From Variovorax sp. SG517 (GTDB taxonomy: Bacteria > Pseudomonadota > Gammaproteobacteria > Burkholderiales > Burkholderiaceae_C): a DNA stretch of 64,000 bases. Positions 61,475 to 64,000 of this stretch are shown piece after piece. Made by a program: the position numbers and the translations under genes. The stretch is from the NCBI RefSeq assembly GCF_013376045.1, contig NZ_JABMJG010000010.1:1-64000 (forward strand). Direction: 5' to 3'. Numbering within the stretch: position 1 is the first letter of the stretch; each line of letters opens with the position of its first letter. The notes under the pieces were generated by a model. That model made no database searches and had not been told where the DNA came from. It saw only the letters and a list, made by a program, of their open reading frames with translations.

Positions 61475-62167
61475 TCAGGCCTTGTACTTGATCGAGCAGC
61501 CGTAGGGCCGCGTCGCGGCCGCCGAGATCGGCTTGCCGCCGAAGGCTTCGCCCAATGCCTGGTTGACGTAGTTGGTCGCGGTCTTGATGTCGTCCACCCG
61601 CGCCGAGGCGATGCTGTCGATGCCGCCCGCGTACACCAGCGTGCCCTTGGGGTCGATGATGAAGATGTGCGGCGTGGTGCGCGCGCCGTAGACCTGGCCG
61701 ATGACGCCGTCCTCGTCCATCAGCACGGCGGTGGGCGCGGCTTTCTGCGACTTCATCCAGGCGTCGAGCGCCTCGGGCTTGAGGTAGTCGGTGGCGGCGC
61801 GCTCGGTGGAATTGATGGCCAGCCACACCACGCCCTTTTCCGTGGCGGCCTTCTGGGTGGCGGGCATGTTGCCGCTGCCGTAGTGCTTGCGCACGAAGGG
61901 GCAGCCGGGGTTGGTCCATTCGAGCACCACGAACTTGCCCGCGAAGTCGGACAGCTTGTGCTTGGCGCCGGTGGTGTCCACCGCGACGAAATCAGGCGCC
62001 TGCTGGCCCACGGTGGGCGCCGCGGCGGCGTTGTTGCCCATCAAGAAGGTGGCGCCGAGCGCCACGGCCGCGGCGACGACGGCACGGCGGGAGGCCCGGC
62101 TCAGGGCGGCGCGGGCATTGCGCGCGGCACGGAAGGAACGCGAGTCGACGGTTGGCGAGAGAGACAT
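61475..62167 (-). CDS. Exported redoxin (AhpC/TSA-like)
   Basis: 230 residues from ATG 62167 with GGAG upstream (an in-frame TTG at 62185 is less likely). A long basic N terminus with RRAVVAAAVALGATFLMG suggests export, possibly through a non-standard signal. The thioredoxin-like core has VGQQAPDFVAVDTTGAKHKLSDF, the active-site Cys in NPGCPFVRKHY and the cis-Pro segment TTPHIFIIDPKG. It lies 107 bases downstream of the DsbD/ScsB-type gene on the same strand, so it is probably fed electrons by that protein. Confidence 0.85.
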   Translation of the reverse strand: MSLSPTVDSRSFRAARNARAALSRASRRAVVAAAVALGATFLMGNNAAAAPTVGQQAPDFVAVDTTGAKHKLSDFAGKFVVLEWTNPGCPFVRKHYGSGNMPATQKAATEKGVVWLAINSTERAATDYLKPEALDAWMKSQKAAPTAVLMDEDGVIGQVYGARTTPHIFIIDPKGTLVYAGGIDSIASARVDDIKTATNYVNQALGEAFGGKPISAAATRPYGCSIKYKA

Positions 62168-62274
62168 GGCCAGCTTGAACTCCAAAACAAAATTCCAAAC
62201 AACAACTGCAGCTTAGAACGGTTTCTTCAAGTGCATGTGACAACCCATGTCACGCCGGTGGTCAAAGCGCGGCG

Positions 62275-64000
62275 TCAAAGGGCGGCGATCGCGGCGCGGA
62301 CTTCGTCCTTGCCCAGTATCTCCGTCAGCACGACCGGCGGCTTGCCCGGCGCCTGCAGCACGTACACCGGCACGCCGCTGCGGCCCAGCGCGGTGAGCGC
62401 GGCGGTGATGGCCGGGTCGCGGCGGGTCCAGTCGGCGCGCAGCATGGCGACCTTCTTGGCGTCGAAGTCGGCCAGCACCTGATCGTCGGACAGGGTGCTC
62501 TTCTTGTTGTACTGGCAGGTCACGCACCACGCGGCGGTGAAGTCGATGAACACCGGCCGGCCCGCGTCGGACAACTGCGCCACGCGCTCGGCGGACCAGG
62601 GCTGCCAGCGCTGGCCGGTCCCGTCCTTCGTGCCGGCCGATGCCAGCTTGGCCGGCTCCACCACCTGCAGCACGTTGCGGCCGATGGCGGCGGTGAGCAC
62701 GGCGGTGAAGGCGATCAGCACGCCCGCGATCACGACCCGGGCGCGCCCGCGCAGCGTGAGCGCCCAGACGATGGCGGCCAGGCACACCAGCAGCGCCAGC
62801 AGCGTGCCGGCGCCGTCGATGCCGCTTTGCTGGCCCAGCACCCACACCAGCCACGCCACGGTGGCGAACATCGGAAAGGCCAGCAGGCGGCGCAGCGTGC
62901 CCATCCACGGGCCGGGCTTGGGCAGCAGGTAGGCCACCGCGGGCACGAAGCCGGCCACGAGATACGGCAGCGCCAGCCCGAAGCCCAGCGCCACGAACAG
63001 CAGCAGCGCCTGCGCGGCCGGCAGGCCGATGGCGAAGCCCAGCGAGGCGCCCATGAACGGCGCGGAGCACGGCGATGCGATGACCACGGCGAGCACGCCC
63101 GAAAGGAAGTCGTTGGCCAGCGGGTGCCTGGCCTGCGCGCTGCAGACCGACGAAGGCGCGGCGCGGCCGAACTCGAACACGCCCGCGAGGTTCAGCCCGA
63201 TCAGCGTGAACAGCGCCGCCAGCGCCGCCACCACGCCCGGCGACTGCAGCTGGAAGCCCCAGCCCAGCCCGGCGCCCGCTGCGCGCAGCGCCAGCATGCC
63301 GCCGCCCAGCGCGAGGAAGGACAGCATCACGCCGCCCGTGTAGGCCAGCCCCGCCTTGCGGTGCGCGCTGGCGTTGCCCGCCTGCCGCGCGAAGCCCAGC
63401 ACCTTGATCGCGAGGATCGGGAACACGCAGGGCATCAGGTTCAGCAGCAGGCCGCCGAGCAGGGCGCCCAGCAGCGCGGCCAGGAAGGTGGTGGAAGACG
63501 GGGCGGGCAACTCGGCGGCCTTTGCCGCACCGGCATTCGCGGCGTTGGCCGCGAGCGCGGCCTGCAGCGCCGGAGGCACCTCCGCGGCGCGCGGCGCGGC
63601 GGCCGTGGGCCAGGCGCCCGAGACAGGCGCCTCGGCGCGCCATGCCGCCGGCTGGCCGGCCTGCCGGTCGGCCTCGGGCAGCGTTACCACCACCGGCATG
63701 ACGGTGGGGCTGGCGCTGCGCTGGTCGGCCAGCGGCACGGTGGCGGTCCAGGTGTCGCCCTGCCAGGATTGGGTCCAGTCCTTGCCGGAGACGGCCGCGG
63801 TGCGGATCACCTCGGGGGTCTCGGGGAAGAACTCCAGCGTCTTGCCCTGCGCGGCGGCGGGCAGGCCTTCGAGCTTCACCTTCAGGCTGTGGCCGTCGAC
63901 CTCGACGGTGCCCGGTTTGGACAGCGGCTGCGGGCGGGCGGCGAGGGCGGTATCGAACTCGGCCTTGTGCAGCGCGGTCGAGCCCTGCAGCGGCAGGGCC
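62275..64000 (-). CDS. DsbD/ScsB-family thiol:disulfide interchange protein (5' end beyond window)
   Basis: The frame is open through base 64000 without stop, so the N terminus is outside. Seen are part of a periplasmic domain, then about eight membrane helices with LMPCVFPILAIK and SPCSAPFMG (the two transmembrane cysteines), and a C-terminal periplasmic thioredoxin domain with AAWCVTCQYNKK. The protein moves electrons from cytoplasmic thioredoxin to periplasmic acceptors. The MPCVFP and WCVTC motifs fit DsbD and the ScsB type equally. The exported redoxin gene follows downstream. Confidence 0.92.
   Translation of the reverse strand, partial: ALPLQGSTALHKAEFDTALAARPQPLSKPGTVEVDGHSLKVKLEGLPAAAQGKTLEFFPETPEVIRTAAVSGKDWTQSWQGDTWTATVPLADQRSASPTVMPVVVTLPEADRQAGQPAAWRAEAPVSGAWPTAAAPRAAEVPPALQAALAANAANAGAAKAAELPAPSSTTFLAALLGALLGGLLLNLMPCVFPILAIKVLGFARQAGNASAHRKAGLAYTGGVMLSFLALGGGMLALRAAGAGLGWGFQLQSPGVVAALAALFTLIGLNLAGVFEFGRAAPSSVCSAQARHPLANDFLSGVLAVVIASPCSAPFMGASLGFAIGLPAAQALLLFVALGFGLALPYLVAGFVPAVAYLLPKPGPWMGTLRRLLAFPMFATVAWLVWVLGQQSGIDGAGTLLALLVCLAAIVWALTLRGRARVVIAGVLIAFTAVLTAAIGRNVLQVVEPAKLASAGTKDGTGQRWQPWSAERVAQLSDAGRPVFIDFTAAWCVTCQYNKKSTLSDDQVLADFDAKKVAMLRADWTRRDPAITAALTALGRSGVPVYVLQAPGKPPVVLTEILGKDEVRAAIAAL

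Overview
The window is a high-GC betaproteobacterial chromosome segment, most likely from the Comamonadaceae and Variovorax-like. This rests on the gene order tuf / tRNA-Trp / secE / nusG / rplKAJL / rpoBC, the rsmB / DUF4390 / ntrY / short ntrX block, the general protein character, and IS5- and P4-type mobile DNA at a tRNA gene. Genus-level assignment is inference.

Layout. 1-12.55 kb: translation and transcription cluster, with the end of tuf, tRNA-Trp, secE-nusG, rplK-rplA, rplJ-rplL behind an L10-type leader, and rpoB-rpoC ending in a strong terminator. 12.6-18.5 kb: a LemA-like protein, rsmB, a DUF4390 protein, the NtrY-type kinase and a short NtrX-type regulator without an AAA+ domain, then tRNA-Phe with its promoter inside the ntrX end. 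18.5-20.1 kb: a P4-type tyrosine integrase abutting tRNA-Phe. 20.1-28.3 kb: dctD, dctB and dctA (leftward) with a sigma-54 promoter and an upstream inverted repeat, a drug-type MFS pump, a racemase, a thioesterase and a small exported protein. 28.3-34.3 kb: a leftward operon for a synthase-dependent polysaccharide: membrane-fusion protein, exported alpha/alpha-barrel protein, and a GT2-PilZ glycosyltransferase fused in frame to a TolC/NodT-type outer-membrane channel. 35.0-36.4 kb: small, mostly secreted proteins.

36.5-43.2 kb: accessory DNA. It opens with an inverted partial copy of the tRNA-Phe 3' end plus a tRNA-type terminator, and continues with a decayed IS5 element, two XRE regulators, an RP4/VirD2-type nic sequence, mobC, a MOBP relaxase, AlpA, an IS701-type remnant and a gene fragment. 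Together with the integrase 16 kb away, this reads as one integrative mobilizable element split by an inversion of about 22 kb.

43.2-64 kb: mostly ordinary chromosome: nadE, pldA, a lipoprotein, rep helicase, an AEC transporter, a ClpP-fold-like periplasmic protein, priA, hemE, a LysR/SDR divergent pair, a Tat-exported hydrolase, an aldehyde-dehydrogenase homologue lacking the usual Glu, a TPM-domain protein, a citrate-type MHS transporter, an exported redoxin and a DsbD/ScsB-type thiol transporter cut by the window edge.

The most interesting signals are the split mobilizable island with its oriT, the polysaccharide synthase-secretion operon with a channel fused to the synthase, the probable AUC start of priA, and the altered active sites in the 55-58 kb enzymes.
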